Positions 38,001 through 46,156 of a stretch of DNA of 64,000 nucleotides are shown here, piece by piece (position 1 is the first letter of the stretch; each line of letters begins with the position of its first letter). Under the pieces are notes generated by a model. That model did no database searches. It had not been told where the DNA came from and saw only the letters and a program-made list of their open reading frames with translations. The translations under genes were made by a program, and so were the position numbers. Source of the stretch: Clostridiales bacterium UBA7001 (lineage in GTDB: Bacteria; Bacillota; Clostridia; TANB77; CAG-508). The stretch is from the NCBI GenBank assembly GCA_002449785.1, contig DJXP01000004.1, positions 1 to 64,000 of the forward strand. Direction: 5' to 3'.

Positions 38001-40322
38001 GGAAAAATTGATAGAGATTCTGCACCAGCAAATATTGATGTTAGAAACCATAATATTAAGAATTGGTATGAAGATGATGCTGATATAGCACCAGTACTTA
38101 ATTTAAAAATTAATGAAAATGATAGAGCAGTAGAAGGAATAGCATGGGAAGATAAAGCATTAGAAGGTACTTCAGTTGGAAATGGTATATATGACGAAAG
38201 TGATGAAGCTCTAATTGGTGGACTTACAACAGAACTTGTTGAAAAAGTAACTATTAAAGATAGCAATAATAATTTTGTTGATTATGACTTTGTATGGCCA
38301 ACAAGTGAAAGACTAAATGCACTTGGTGGAATGAGTATGGAAGAACTTACAGGATTTGATAGTGTTATTGAAACATCTAGAGGAATACACCATGAAGATG
38401 GCACAGTTACTGATGTTGGTAAATATTCATTTACAAGTGCACCAACTGGTGACTATGTTGTAAGATTCATTTATGGTGATAATAAAGCAAACTTAGATAC
38501 TACTATGGGTATGACAGGAAATGCAGTTGCATATAAAAATGATGGAAACTTATACTTTGACAATAATGACAATGATGATAATAAAGCTAATACATCAAAT
38601 TATGATAAAGAAGCAAAAAGTAAATTAGCAACAGTATACAATGGTCAAGATTATAAATCTACAATTTATCAAGCAGAAAAAGCAAGTACTAATGCAGATG
38701 GATATATTAATAATGAATGGCATAATTTAAATAACCAGGAATTAAATAATGCTAGTGTATCTGATGCTAGAGATAGTGAAGCTAGAAGACTTGAAGTAAT
38801 TGCAAATTCACAAACAATTACAAACGAAAATGGTAGTGTATTATATTCTGCAAATGATAGATATTCATCACATACAGAATTATATAATGATTACTATATG
38901 TTCGCAGATACAGCAAAACTTAATATGTCAATTGAAAATCTTTCAACAGCACAAGCTGTAATGGGAATTCAAGAAATGGAAGGTTTAGCTTCAGGAAATG
39001 GAGTTCAAGTAGATGTTAACAAATATAATTATGAAGTGCCAAGAATAGACTTTGGATTAATTGAAAGACCAAAAAATGAAATTATTTTAGATAAACAAAT
39101 TTCATCAATTAAGATTATAACAAATGATGGAAAAGCAATATTTGATGCAGAATATGATATTTCATATGAACTAAAAGATAAAAACTTAATTACAGATTTA
39201 GTTAAAGAAGATAAAGTATTAGCTTTAATAAATCGCAATGGTGAAAAATATTTAGTAGCTAAAGTAACACTAAATAAAGACAAATCAACTGGAATAGATG
39301 TATTACAAGCAATAGATAAAAAGGAAAACAAAATTGATGCAAATGAAAATGATGGTAAACAAAACTTCAGATTTATAAATGTTGATGAAAATATTTTACA
39401 AGGAACAACAATTGAAGTTAATTATAAATTAACAGCATTAAATGTAGGTGAAAATGACTATACAAGTACTACTTTAGCAGAAATTACAGGAACTACAAGT
39501 GAAATTAGAAACGAGATATTAAATAAAGCTAAAGAAGCTGAAAAAGCTAATACAGTTTATAATACTGATACAAATAATTATCAAATCGGTTCATATTTAG
39601 GAAGATTCTATTATACTGGAAACAGTGATAATGATGCTATTGTAACAACTAAAGTTCGTCAAGTTGCTGAATATATTGACAATGATGGAGTGTTCTCATC
39701 AGAAAACAACAATACTGAAAACCATAGTTGGAGATCAACTAGTGCTAGAGAACTTGCAGGTCAAGGATTTAGTAAGAACAGAATTGTTGATGATAATATT
39801 ACAGTACTAGGCTCAGTTTATGACAAAAATGGAAAATTATATCTAAATAATGAGAATAATAATGCTAATAAAAATGTAGCCTTAAGTGTAGATACTGATG
39901 AAAGTGTAGAAACTTCAATGACTAATAAAGATTTTGAAGCAAAACTTGAACCAGTAAATGCATCTCAAGATAGTAATTATAAATCAGAAATTAATATTAC
40001 AGTAACTAAAGTTGTATCAGCAGAAGATGATGCAGACAACTTAACATTTGACAATATTGCTGAAATAGTAAAATATGAAAACAGTGTTGGTAGAAGAGAT
40101 ATTACAGCAGTTCCTGGTAATAGTAATCCAAAAGCAGGAGAATTTGTAATAGGACTAAAAGAAAGAGATTCAAGTGCAACAGAGCTTGTAACATTTACAC
40201 CTCCAACAGGTATTGAGTCTCAAAGTGTAATGACATCACAAGTTTTAATAATAGTAGTTGCTGCTTTAGGAATAATTGCAATAGGAATTGTAGCTATCAA
40301 GAAAAAAATATTAACAAAATAA
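32031..40322 (+). CDS. Giant surface protein B2 (paralog of B1)
   Basis: A 2,763-aa paralog of B1. It has an N-terminal signal segment (about residues 10-28), a divergent head with the shared GPFAIDYVNKGKF block, tandem Cna-B-like domains (about 470-1455; repeated WYGEEAPTY, TWQGDANNGPTY, ITWYEYG, INWKENETAPKY, IYWNGENAP cores), then SdrD_B-like units (ELAGDVWEDVPQKD, EGIAWEDKALEG). Its C-terminal two fifths align closely with B1 (YKTDYYYRAEMYK, RGIHHEDGTVTDVG, SDARDSEARRLE). It ends TPPTG (about 2723-2727), a membrane helix and KKKILTK. The ATG at 32031 has GGGGGTG 6 nt upstream and lies one nucleotide after the A2 stop. The terminator at 40334 follows. Repeats of this class often carry internal isopeptide bonds; that is not shown here. 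Confidence 0.87.
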   Translation: MNINKLNRKISKIVLMLLFIILSTSSMYKVHALPVTLELLESSTDYYCSEHNVPLAYYNPEYTEDGRTYSSSDPYGSYGSSYTTHNQSTYNNLMNANYTKRENSDFSNVGESYTTPVEAWVLINGNGYGSTDNPTPWQQKWWTTPAGQGHLHTTTGDRDVNLQYPEDEEHAFSSELFNNDNRAVAVNGTSLLKDFIESENSRNTFVEVAGRMTNFAAGDGESDGAQGGSVSEADDFADYIEAMTGSKNSVCGSNGFNFTKKFDWINKDVEKDGKKINYSNPTVAKDGNKFIVGPFAIDYVNKGKFSHIANMVLEVKKDDGTTQNLVINSDKSEFKLNKESNGKFPLPDETFYIVFDSIKNATSIKNIKVNFEYMNATAKYSLWDGSITITGIQFADDGSYTPQGSSQRVYKIRRVESSSTQNAQTVAHKEEECKLWYEHVQIERGINIIESNINIIKKITTSDGKEIDYNSLSKDAAARSFDFELEVNGAITNDNLGSKEKITVMAGSGLSTQSRVYYWLNNNNNNAPTFTLKEINKEGYHISDIKEVTTNGHGTYSNGVFTGTLTTDTSLNLEATNITDSHIGNIKIVKAIDSKISEAGKNYINGKTFDVKVTITPSASGFFKYNGVYYGNNEENKSLEITVQVVAGGEVKLPSDIEWYGEEAPTYKAEEILTEEQKQNIELLKIDFAEGKLVEYKTGSTEPAVTVTVTNTSKDHKAKIHIIKTVEITNDYSEELKQKLIEKIKNQTYEFDINVNGFDTEHAVIEKAEIKDNQLVWDYVSSEYTWQGDANNGPTYEIKEVNAPEGTVCEPENTSGKLIENVQNDYKVDNNILNKITIKEHNAKIKLIKKIDSKELQDEDYTFDLRMILGLFTYKGKVYEPTKETPVRFTNAEGADEIASSDEQYIVIHIEPEKETAEWELAENITWYEYGTELKENPHYEVHEVKVPEEKVKNVQILPQEGEGILIENESKLLEITATNYGFETKKGKIHLIKELENAERYDEAIINTYKFQFRVSLDYNADDNWDDAETFDIELTPKKIDNDSKFIWEWESDPINWKENETAPKYKIEEINIPAGIEFVEAKDETNSYTVEGNTITGTIVEFKEEDIEFKQNEVSVKNKIVENQNGKLAIKKLLEDGSESLKDKEFEFDVTVQGTFTYNEKEYNNEKYTFTTKVKAGETWTSDDFTWSSIAVPSYTVVEKEGQEYKCTSMINNTGYLKNNDTVTATFTNKSNKTESAYLRVTKSLEAGQTSDKKFKFEITIDGKTTTIELKAGEVYTSESYIWNIGETAPSYTVTELPDDETILKDIREIGGSQGIIGNGGKGGTITGTLKEGTTVEVVATNSIDERHGQFNVKKQIVADEKYVAGVKDKEFTITATITGNFMYGDNKTPVNGSQDFEFTLKADGTWTSPTIYWNGENAPIVTVKENLTGDAYKGWKNIGISNNDVAISDGLEIVVTNEYQIITRLDLTVELAGDVWEDVPQKDSKNDPDSVPNGKIDKGEIGIDGVEVYIYKSGTNELATIYKDGLNAKLTQPIITSNNGHWDAPRVNLSDSEDQFEVRFVYDGQTYENTELLVTANGKDSKAKIDEFMGTIRKSDRNKYAKDSMAEDTNREEVNSRINEIYGNAPIDGNGNTTGKVRGAAGEFNVYYTSNVTNLGDQTRVISKLKTTNSNGVALDPFKTIASTGRLVFPFGTGFEDKFHLTGSDTNITDYGTEIVYHYSATYDYTKHINLGLKKRTDSDVEIQKDLVSAKVVVNDRLTNYTFNKLSDIGKDVYTRTIDDSNNPDNINLNYTLGLYKTDYYYRAEMYKTNMPIDEYEAVENFYKAVSSGIDSTELEVYLQYKITLRNSSSNTYKVRINGIEDYYDSTFKLIKEEKKRYVKNTDGKLQEDKVVVGKAPYIEKGTFTSSIDFRDGEKGIKGSDGVTYNKISANLGGIELASGETANVYTSFQVEKGTFKGVQDAIALGGKSNLAEISNYSTYYANGKVAGKIDRDSAPANIDVRNHNIKNWYEDDADIAPVLNLKINENDRAVEGIAWEDKALEGTSVGNGIYDESDEALIGGLTTELVEKVTIKDSNNNFVDYDFVWPTSERLNALGGMSMEELTGFDSVIETSRGIHHEDGTVTDVGKYSFTSAPTGDYVVRFIYGDNKANLDTTMGMTGNAVAYKNDGNLYFDNNDNDDNKANTSNYDKEAKSKLATVYNGQDYKSTIYQAEKASTNADGYINNEWHNLNNQELNNASVSDARDSEARRLEVIANSQTITNENGSVLYSANDRYSSHTELYNDYYMFADTAKLNMSIENLSTAQAVMGIQEMEGLASGNGVQVDVNKYNYEVPRIDFGLIERPKNEIILDKQISSIKIITNDGKAIFDAEYDISYELKDKNLITDLVKEDKVLALINRNGEKYLVAKVTLNKDKSTGIDVLQAIDKKENKIDANENDGKQNFRFINVDENILQGTTIEVNYKLTALNVGENDYTSTTLAEITGTTSEIRNEILNKAKEAEKANTVYNTDTNNYQIGSYLGRFYYTGNSDNDAIVTTKVRQVAEYIDNDGVFSSENNNTENHSWRSTSARELAGQGFSKNRIVDDNITVLGSVYDKNGKLYLNNENNNANKNVALSVDTDESVETSMTNKDFEAKLEPVNASQDSNYKSEINITVTKVVSAEDDADNLTFDNIAEIVKYENSVGRRDITAVPGNSNPKAGEFVIGLKERDSSATELVTFTPPTGIESQSVMTSQVLIIVVAALGIIAIGIVAIKKKILTK

Positions 40323-40333
40323 TATACTAAAAA

Positions 40334-40366
40334 GGAAGTGCTCCATTATGGAGCATTTCTTTTTTG
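40334..40366 (+). terminator. Terminator of surface operon 2
   Basis: GAAGTGCTCC / GGAGCATTTC stem around ATTAT, followed by TTTTTT. Confidence 0.85.
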
Positions 40367-40543
40367 GCATTTGTTTGTCATTTTTGTAATTAATACTTGT
40401 CTTTTTAGTATAAATGTAATAAAATAAATAAAAATTATCACATATTGTAAATAACTTTTCAAATTTAAATATTAAAAATGACAAAATCTTTGTTTCTTTT
40501 ATGATTTAATATATTTATATTGAAGAGTGAGAGGTGGTTAAGG

Positions 40544-42958
40544 ATGTTTCAAAATGTTGCAGATGTAAGTATGCATGAAGATAATATTAATGAAAAAATG
40601 ACAAAAATAGAATATAGGTTAAAAGAAATTTTTAAAATTCAAAATGTTATTATATATGTTTTAACATTTCTAATTTCAACACTATCATTAAAGAACATTG
40701 AAGTACCATTTGGACTAGCTATAGTTGCAGGATGTGTTGGAGAAACGATACCTGTTATAGGTGTTTTTATTTCAGCATTTTTAGGAACATTAGTAGGAAA
40801 TGGATTTTCAAGTCTAGGAAATTTCCTAATTACTTCAATTATTTATTTTGCTTTAGTAATTATTTTTAATTATAAAGTCGCAGTAGATGAAAGAAATGAA
40901 GTAATAAAAACTGGTGGGAAATTATTTTTTTCTTGTTTAATAATTCCGATAATAAGAAGTATATTTGGAGTATTTTTAATATATGATGTTTTTATGGCAT
41001 GTATTTCTGCTGGTGTTATGTATGTATTTTACAAAATATTTGTAAATGGATTAATAATTTTAGAAAGCTTTAATGAGAAAAAAGCATTTACTATTGAAGA
41101 ACTAATTGCGAGTACAATAATTATAGCAGTTGCAAGTACAGCTTTTAATAGATTTAATTTATTTTCTTTAAGTATTAGTAACATTGTAATAATATTTATG
41201 ATAATGGTACTTGGATGGAAATATGGAATGATGGTAGGTACAGTTTCAGGTGTGTCTATTGGACTTGCTGTTAGTTTTGTGTCTGATGTGAGTTTTGTAC
41301 AAATTGGAATGTTTGCAATTTCAGGAGTATTATCAGGTGTATTAAATAGATTTGGAAAAATAGGTGTTATAATAGGATTTTTACTAGGAAATATTCTTCT
41401 TACATACTGGGTAAGAGGCGCATCTACAATGATAATTTATTTTAGAGAAATTTTTATTGCATCTATAGGATTATTATTAGTTCCAAATAATGTAAAAATT
41501 GAATTAGATGAACTCTTTGGAAAACACAAACTTATATCTAACACAGGTGAAAATAGGTTAAATAGTAGTAATGAGGAAATATCCAATAAATTAAAAACTA
41601 TATCTGATTTATTTGATACATTAACTTCTACTCCAAATAAAGATGAGTATTCTTTTAAAGAAGGTTTATTACAAGACTTTTTGGACAATTTAGAAGATTT
41701 AAATGAAAATATATTTTATGATGAGATTTCAAAAGAGGAAAATGGAATAGCAAAAGATATATGTGAAAAATTAGTTGAAAATGATATTATAGTTGATAAT
41801 GATTTAATACAAATCTTACAAAATCATAATAATTATGTATTTATGAGAGATGAAAACATTAGAAATGATTTACAAAACATTATAAAAATAGCTAATAGAA
41901 CATTAAAAACTGCTCAGATTAATAGAATTAAAGAACAAGAAAAAAATAATGCAAAAAAAGAATTAAGTCAAAATTTAAAAAATGTAAGTGAAATAATTAA
42001 AGAATATCAATCTTTAGCAAATAAGGAAGATATTAATGAATTTGAAAATAAAGAAAAGGAAATTGGCCTATTATTAAAAAGCAGAAATATAAATATTAAT
42101 AAATGCAGTGTTAGAAAATTGAAAAATAACAAGATTATTGTAACTCTTAAATTTGATTATAGTAATAATAGGGTAAGAGAAAAAGAAAGTATAACAAATA
42201 TTTGTGATACTCTTTCTAAGAGTATCGGTACGAAAATGGCTATTCAAAGAGAAAAAAATGACGAGGAAAATAAGGAGTATAATCAAGTTTATTCTAGTGA
42301 AGATAAATTTGTGCTTCAAGTAGGAAGTTCTAAAGTTACTAAAGATGGTAGTGACATTTCTGGAGATTGTAGCCTTCAAATAAAATTAGAAGATGGAAAA
42401 TATTTGCTCGCTATTTCAGATGGTATGGGGACAGGAAAAAAAGCAAGAGAGTGTAGTAAAATAACATTAAAACTATTAAAGCAAATATTATCTGCTGGTT
42501 TTAATAACGAAGAAACAATTAAATTATTAAATTCTAAAATGAAATTAATTAATAAAAAAGATATGTATTCAACATTAGATGCATGTATATTAGATTTATA
42601 TACTGGTAATATAGATATATTAAAAAATGGTGCAAGTAATACATATATAAAAAATAAAAAGAGTATTAAAAAAATTGAATCTAAGAATGTTCCAATAGGA
42701 ATTATGAATGATATAAGTTTACAAGAGGAAAAACTATCTATTTCTAATGGTGATATTATTGTTATGTGCAGCGATGGAATTTTAGATACAAAAGATGACA
42801 TAACAGGCTCATGGATAGAAAACTTTTTAAAGAATATTTCAACAAATAATGTTCAAAAAATTGCTGATTTAATCTTAGCTGAAGCAATAGATAATAATTT
42901 CGGTATAGCTCAAGATGATATGACAGTTATAGTTAGTAAAATAGTAAGTAAAAAGTAG
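40544..42958 (+). CDS. spoIIE: Stage II sporulation protein E, PP2C-type phosphatase
   Basis: An 804-aa protein with about ten membrane helices in residues 35-320, a central helical linker (about 330-560) and a C-terminal PP2C/SpoIIE phosphatase domain (about 590-800). The metal-binding motif DGMGTG (Asp about 626), the VPIGI segment and DGILD are visible. SpoIIE dephosphorylates the anti-anti-sigma factor SpoIIAA to release sigma-F in the forespore and also associates with FtsZ. The ATG at 40544 is chosen because GAGAGGTGG lies 9 nt upstream; the frame is open from 40520. It is a monocistronic gene closed by a strong hairpin. Its presence argues for a spore-forming ancestry. Confidence 0.95.
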   Translation: MFQNVADVSMHEDNINEKMTKIEYRLKEIFKIQNVIIYVLTFLISTLSLKNIEVPFGLAIVAGCVGETIPVIGVFISAFLGTLVGNGFSSLGNFLITSIIYFALVIIFNYKVAVDERNEVIKTGGKLFFSCLIIPIIRSIFGVFLIYDVFMACISAGVMYVFYKIFVNGLIILESFNEKKAFTIEELIASTIIIAVASTAFNRFNLFSLSISNIVIIFMIMVLGWKYGMMVGTVSGVSIGLAVSFVSDVSFVQIGMFAISGVLSGVLNRFGKIGVIIGFLLGNILLTYWVRGASTMIIYFREIFIASIGLLLVPNNVKIELDELFGKHKLISNTGENRLNSSNEEISNKLKTISDLFDTLTSTPNKDEYSFKEGLLQDFLDNLEDLNENIFYDEISKEENGIAKDICEKLVENDIIVDNDLIQILQNHNNYVFMRDENIRNDLQNIIKIANRTLKTAQINRIKEQEKNNAKKELSQNLKNVSEIIKEYQSLANKEDINEFENKEKEIGLLLKSRNININKCSVRKLKNNKIIVTLKFDYSNNRVREKESITNICDTLSKSIGTKMAIQREKNDEENKEYNQVYSSEDKFVLQVGSSKVTKDGSDISGDCSLQIKLEDGKYLLAISDGMGTGKKARECSKITLKLLKQILSAGFNNEETIKLLNSKMKLINKKDMYSTLDACILDLYTGNIDILKNGASNTYIKNKKSIKKIESKNVPIGIMNDISLQEEKLSISNGDIIVMCSDGILDTKDDITGSWIENFLKNISTNNVQKIADLILAEAIDNNFGIAQDDMTVIVSKIVSKK

Positions 42959-42990
42959 GAAATATTTTATAAATATTTCCTACTTTTTTA
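42953..42990. terminator. Bidirectional terminator between spoIIE and the glycosyltransferase gene
   Basis: Perfect stem GTAGGAAATATTT / AAATATTTCCTAC with T-runs on both strands. It serves two convergent genes. Confidence 0.88.
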
Positions 42991-44469
42991 TTTCCATATT
43001 ATTTTTATTCCTGTAGAATTAACAATGTTTACTGTATCTAATTCTAATTCATATATAAGATTTATGATTTGTACTTGTCTATTTTTATAAGTAAAAGTTT
43101 TAGTTATAAAACTTTTATTAATCAAATCTTTTTCTGTTACTTCTATATTAAAACTATTTTTTAGTTTCTTAATAATTAATGCTTGAGGTGTAATATTTGG
43201 CTCTAATTCAACTCCGTATAAATGAATTTTCTCATTAAATATATTATTACTGTTTTTTTCTTCAATATATAATGCTTTATTTTTATGTTTTATAGATATA
43301 CTAACTATAATTTTATTTTTAATAGGAACAAAACCGTCAAGACGGTTTATTAAAGTATTGCAAATATTTGATGTGGCATATGGCTTTGCAAGATATTTTG
43401 CATTTTCTACCATTTGGTCTAAAACTTCTGGGTGTCTGGAGATGTTTTTTAAAATTCTAGCTATATTATCAGATTTTTTTATCCAGAAAGCTACTTTATT
43501 ATTTACTAAAAATTCTGCATTTTCTTCCTCTTGACCTGGTATAGGATTAATAACTAGAATAGGTAAGTGTGATACCAAACTTTCAGTAACAGTTAAACCA
43601 CCAGGTTTTGTAATTACACCAATAGAAATGCTCATTAGTTCAGGAACTTTATTGGTAAATTCAATTATTTTTACTCTATTAGAAGAACTTGTTTTATCAA
43701 CAAGTTCAATAAATCTTTTTTTCATTTTTTGATTTCTTCCAGAAATAGCAACTATTTGCAAATTCTTGAACAATCTGATAAGTGCTTTTAAGGTCATATA
43801 AGTAGTATTTCTTCCAAGACCAAATTCACCTCCTGCGAAAAAAAGTACAGTCGGTTTGTCTTCTACAAGCCCAAATTCTTTATAAATATCACTTTTATTA
43901 AAGTCTTCAGAAAATTTTTCAGAAACAGGAATACCTGTTACAAAAATTTTATCTTTATCAACTCCTTCAGCTATCATATCTGATTTCATATTATCATTAG
44001 ATACAAAGAAATAATCTGTATATTGGTATAAAACAAGCCATTGAGCATGTATATGGTAGTCTGTTAAAACTGTAGCAAGTTTACAATTGATTTTTCCTCT
44101 CTTTTTTAAAATTGCACACATCTGCGTGGAAAAAGGGTGAGTAGAAACTATTAAGTCAGGATTAAAATTCTTGATAAGTGAATTTAGTTTATGTGACATT
44201 AATCTATTAGTAGTATTACTAATATGAGAAAGTGCACCATTTTGAGATCTTTTATAAACTTGTTTCCAAGCCCAAGGGGCTTTTTTTGCCAGTTCTTTAT
44301 ATGCACCAGTAGATACTTTGTTTATATATTTGTTTATATATTCGATACAATCTACAGTTTGTATTTCTATTTTATTATTATATTCAGTTTTAAAACAACT
44401 TTCTATTGATTTCGCTGCGGATAAATGGCCACCACCGTAAGAACCATAAAATATTAATATTTTTTTCAT
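42988..44469 (-). CDS. MGDG-synthase/UgtP-family glycolipid glycosyltransferase with C-terminal extension
   Basis: A 493-aa GT28-type enzyme. The N-terminal MGDG-synthase domain begins ILIFYGSYGGGHLSAAKSI (Gly-rich loop), followed by HPFSTQM and LTDYHIHAQWL. The C-terminal UDP-sugar site has GVITKPGGLTVTESL and PIPGQEEENAEFL. Relatives transfer glucose or galactose from UDP-sugars to diacylglycerol, making glycolipids and lipoteichoic-acid anchors at the inner membrane face. Residues after about 380 form an extra domain of roughly 110 aa (VSISIKHKNKALYIEEKN, VELEPNITPQALIIKKL) not usual in UgtP; I do not recognise it. GAGG precedes the ATG by 6 nt. It is divergent from ypeB. Which sugar, and how many are added, cannot be told. 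Confidence 0.87.
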   Translation of the reverse strand: MKKILIFYGSYGGGHLSAAKSIESCFKTEYNNKIEIQTVDCIEYINKYINKVSTGAYKELAKKAPWAWKQVYKRSQNGALSHISNTTNRLMSHKLNSLIKNFNPDLIVSTHPFSTQMCAILKKRGKINCKLATVLTDYHIHAQWLVLYQYTDYFFVSNDNMKSDMIAEGVDKDKIFVTGIPVSEKFSEDFNKSDIYKEFGLVEDKPTVLFFAGGEFGLGRNTTYMTLKALIRLFKNLQIVAISGRNQKMKKRFIELVDKTSSSNRVKIIEFTNKVPELMSISIGVITKPGGLTVTESLVSHLPILVINPIPGQEEENAEFLVNNKVAFWIKKSDNIARILKNISRHPEVLDQMVENAKYLAKPYATSNICNTLINRLDGFVPIKNKIIVSISIKHKNKALYIEEKNSNNIFNEKIHLYGVELEPNITPQALIIKKLKNSFNIEVTEKDLINKSFITKTFTYKNRQVQIINLIYELELDTVNIVNSTGIKIIWK

Positions 44470-44605
44470 ACTAATCCTCTTAATTATTTAATAAAAAGAT
44501 TATATCATGCATAGGACTATTTTTCAAGAAATGATAAAAAATACATATAATTAAAAAAATAGGAAAAAATACTAAAATGAAAGAAATTAGGAGGAGAAAA
44601 ATATT

Positions 44606-45958
44606 ATGGACAAAAATTACAATAATAGATTTTTTATTGGTGTTATTATACTTTTAACTATATTAACAGGTATAACAGGATATTATGCATTAAAATTAAA
44701 AGAAGATTATAATAATCAAATACAAAACAATTATACTGAAGCTTTTAGTAACCTGGTAAATTATGTTAATAATGTTGAGAATTATTTAGCAAAATCTATG
44801 ATATCTAAGAGTTCAGATCATTCAGCCGAAACTTTAACAAGGATTTGGAAAGATTCGAATTTGGCATTAGTATATTTATCAAGAATATCAGTTCAGAACG
44901 AAGAACTTGCACATACAGCAAAGTTTTTAAATCAAGTAAGTGATTATTCATATTCTCTATCTAGAAAGAGCATTGAAGGGAATGAGCTTAATGATGATGA
45001 TATGAAGAATTTAGAAATGCTCTATAAATATAGTACGAGTTTAGAAGAAACATTAAATAGATTATCTGATGAATTATATAATGGCGAATTGAGTTGGAAT
45101 ACATTGGATTCAAGCATTAATAATAAGTTTGCACAATCTGTAGATAGTATAAATGTTTTTTCAAATATTGATTCAAATTTAAATGAATATGAAGGATTAA
45201 TATATGATGGTGCATATTCTGACCATGTGAATAAAGCAGAAAAAGTAGGACTAACAGGAGATGATATTGATGAAGAAAAAGCTAAAATTAAAGTTAAGGA
45301 ATTTTTTGGAGAAGATAAAATAACAAATATTGAAACTAATGGATTTTTAGCAGAAGCAGATATTCCTTCATATGATTTTTCAGTTAGTCTTAATGATACT
45401 AATCTAAAATATAGTATTACTATTTCCAAAAAAGGTGGACATGTTGTACAAACATCTTTAGATAGAGAAGTGCGTGAAGAAAAAATATCTAATCAAGAAG
45501 CAAATGAAATTGGAAAAAGTTATTTAGCAGATAAAGGCTTTGAAAATATGAAAGAAACATATTTTGTAAAGCAAGAAAATGTAATTACTATAAATTATGC
45601 ATATAATGATAATGGAATAATTGTATATCCAGATTTAATAAAAGTTAAAATTGCTTTAGATAATGGAGATATATTAGGTATTGAAGCTGAAGGATATTTA
45701 AATTCTCATACTGAAAGAAGTTATGTAGAGCCAAAGATTAGTATAGACCAAGCAAGAGAAAAGATAAATTCGAAATTGGAGATATTATCAGAAAATATGG
45801 CAATTATTCCGACAGAATGGAAAACAGAAATTAATTGTTATGAGTTTAAAGGAAAAGTAGGAGAAAGAGAGTTTTTAGTATATATAAATGTTGAAACAGG
45901 CGAAGAAGAGGATATATTAGTTATTTTAGATACACCAGGTGGCACTTTAACAGTATAG
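44606..45958 (+). CDS. ypeB: Spore germination protein YpeB
   Basis: A 450-aa protein with an N-terminal membrane helix (about residues 9-28), a long alpha-helical domain (about 30-200) typical of YpeB, and C-terminal PepSY-like repeats (about 215-440; KIKVKEFFGEDKITNIE, ANEIGKSYLADKGFENMKE, QAREKINSKLEILSEN). YpeB accompanies the spore cortex-lytic enzyme SleB and is needed for its stability and localisation in Bacillus. Here no sleB is adjacent; the gene stands alone between the divergent glycosyltransferase gene and the hydrolase cluster. AGGAGG lies 9 nt before the ATG. A palindromic repeat follows the stop at once. Confidence 0.92.
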   Translation: MDKNYNNRFFIGVIILLTILTGITGYYALKLKEDYNNQIQNNYTEAFSNLVNYVNNVENYLAKSMISKSSDHSAETLTRIWKDSNLALVYLSRISVQNEELAHTAKFLNQVSDYSYSLSRKSIEGNELNDDDMKNLEMLYKYSTSLEETLNRLSDELYNGELSWNTLDSSINNKFAQSVDSINVFSNIDSNLNEYEGLIYDGAYSDHVNKAEKVGLTGDDIDEEKAKIKVKEFFGEDKITNIETNGFLAEADIPSYDFSVSLNDTNLKYSITISKKGGHVVQTSLDREVREEKISNQEANEIGKSYLADKGFENMKETYFVKQENVITINYAYNDNGIIVYPDLIKVKIALDNGDILGIEAEGYLNSHTERSYVEPKISIDQAREKINSKLEILSENMAIIPTEWKTEINCYEFKGKVGEREFLVYINVETGEEEDILVILDTPGGTLTV

Positions 45959-45967
45959 GGGGCTATC

Positions 45968-46018
45968 GGGACCATCGGGGACATTTTGTCCAAAATAATA
46001 AACGTCCCCAATGGTCCC
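45968..46018. repeat. Palindromic intergenic element (GGGAC family)
   Basis: GGGACCATCGGGGAC and GTCCCCAATGGTCCC pair over 15 positions with one mismatch, separated by 21 nt. There is no T-run, so it is not a classical terminator. It begins 9 nt after the ypeB stop and is much more GC-rich than its surroundings. Confidence 0.7.
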
Positions 46019-46156
46019 ATTGACATTGTAATAAACTTGTTATATTATTATGAGTAACAAAAAACTATATATTTGAATAAATTATAGTAATAATTTTATG
46101 AAACTCTTAGGGAAAAAAGAGTTTTATAGGATTTATTATAATTTAAGGAGGATAGA

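Noticed and set aside
45968..46018. Inverted repeat after ypeB as a transcription terminator
   Set aside because: No T-run follows and the loop is 21 nt; the sequence fits the GGGAC repeat family better.
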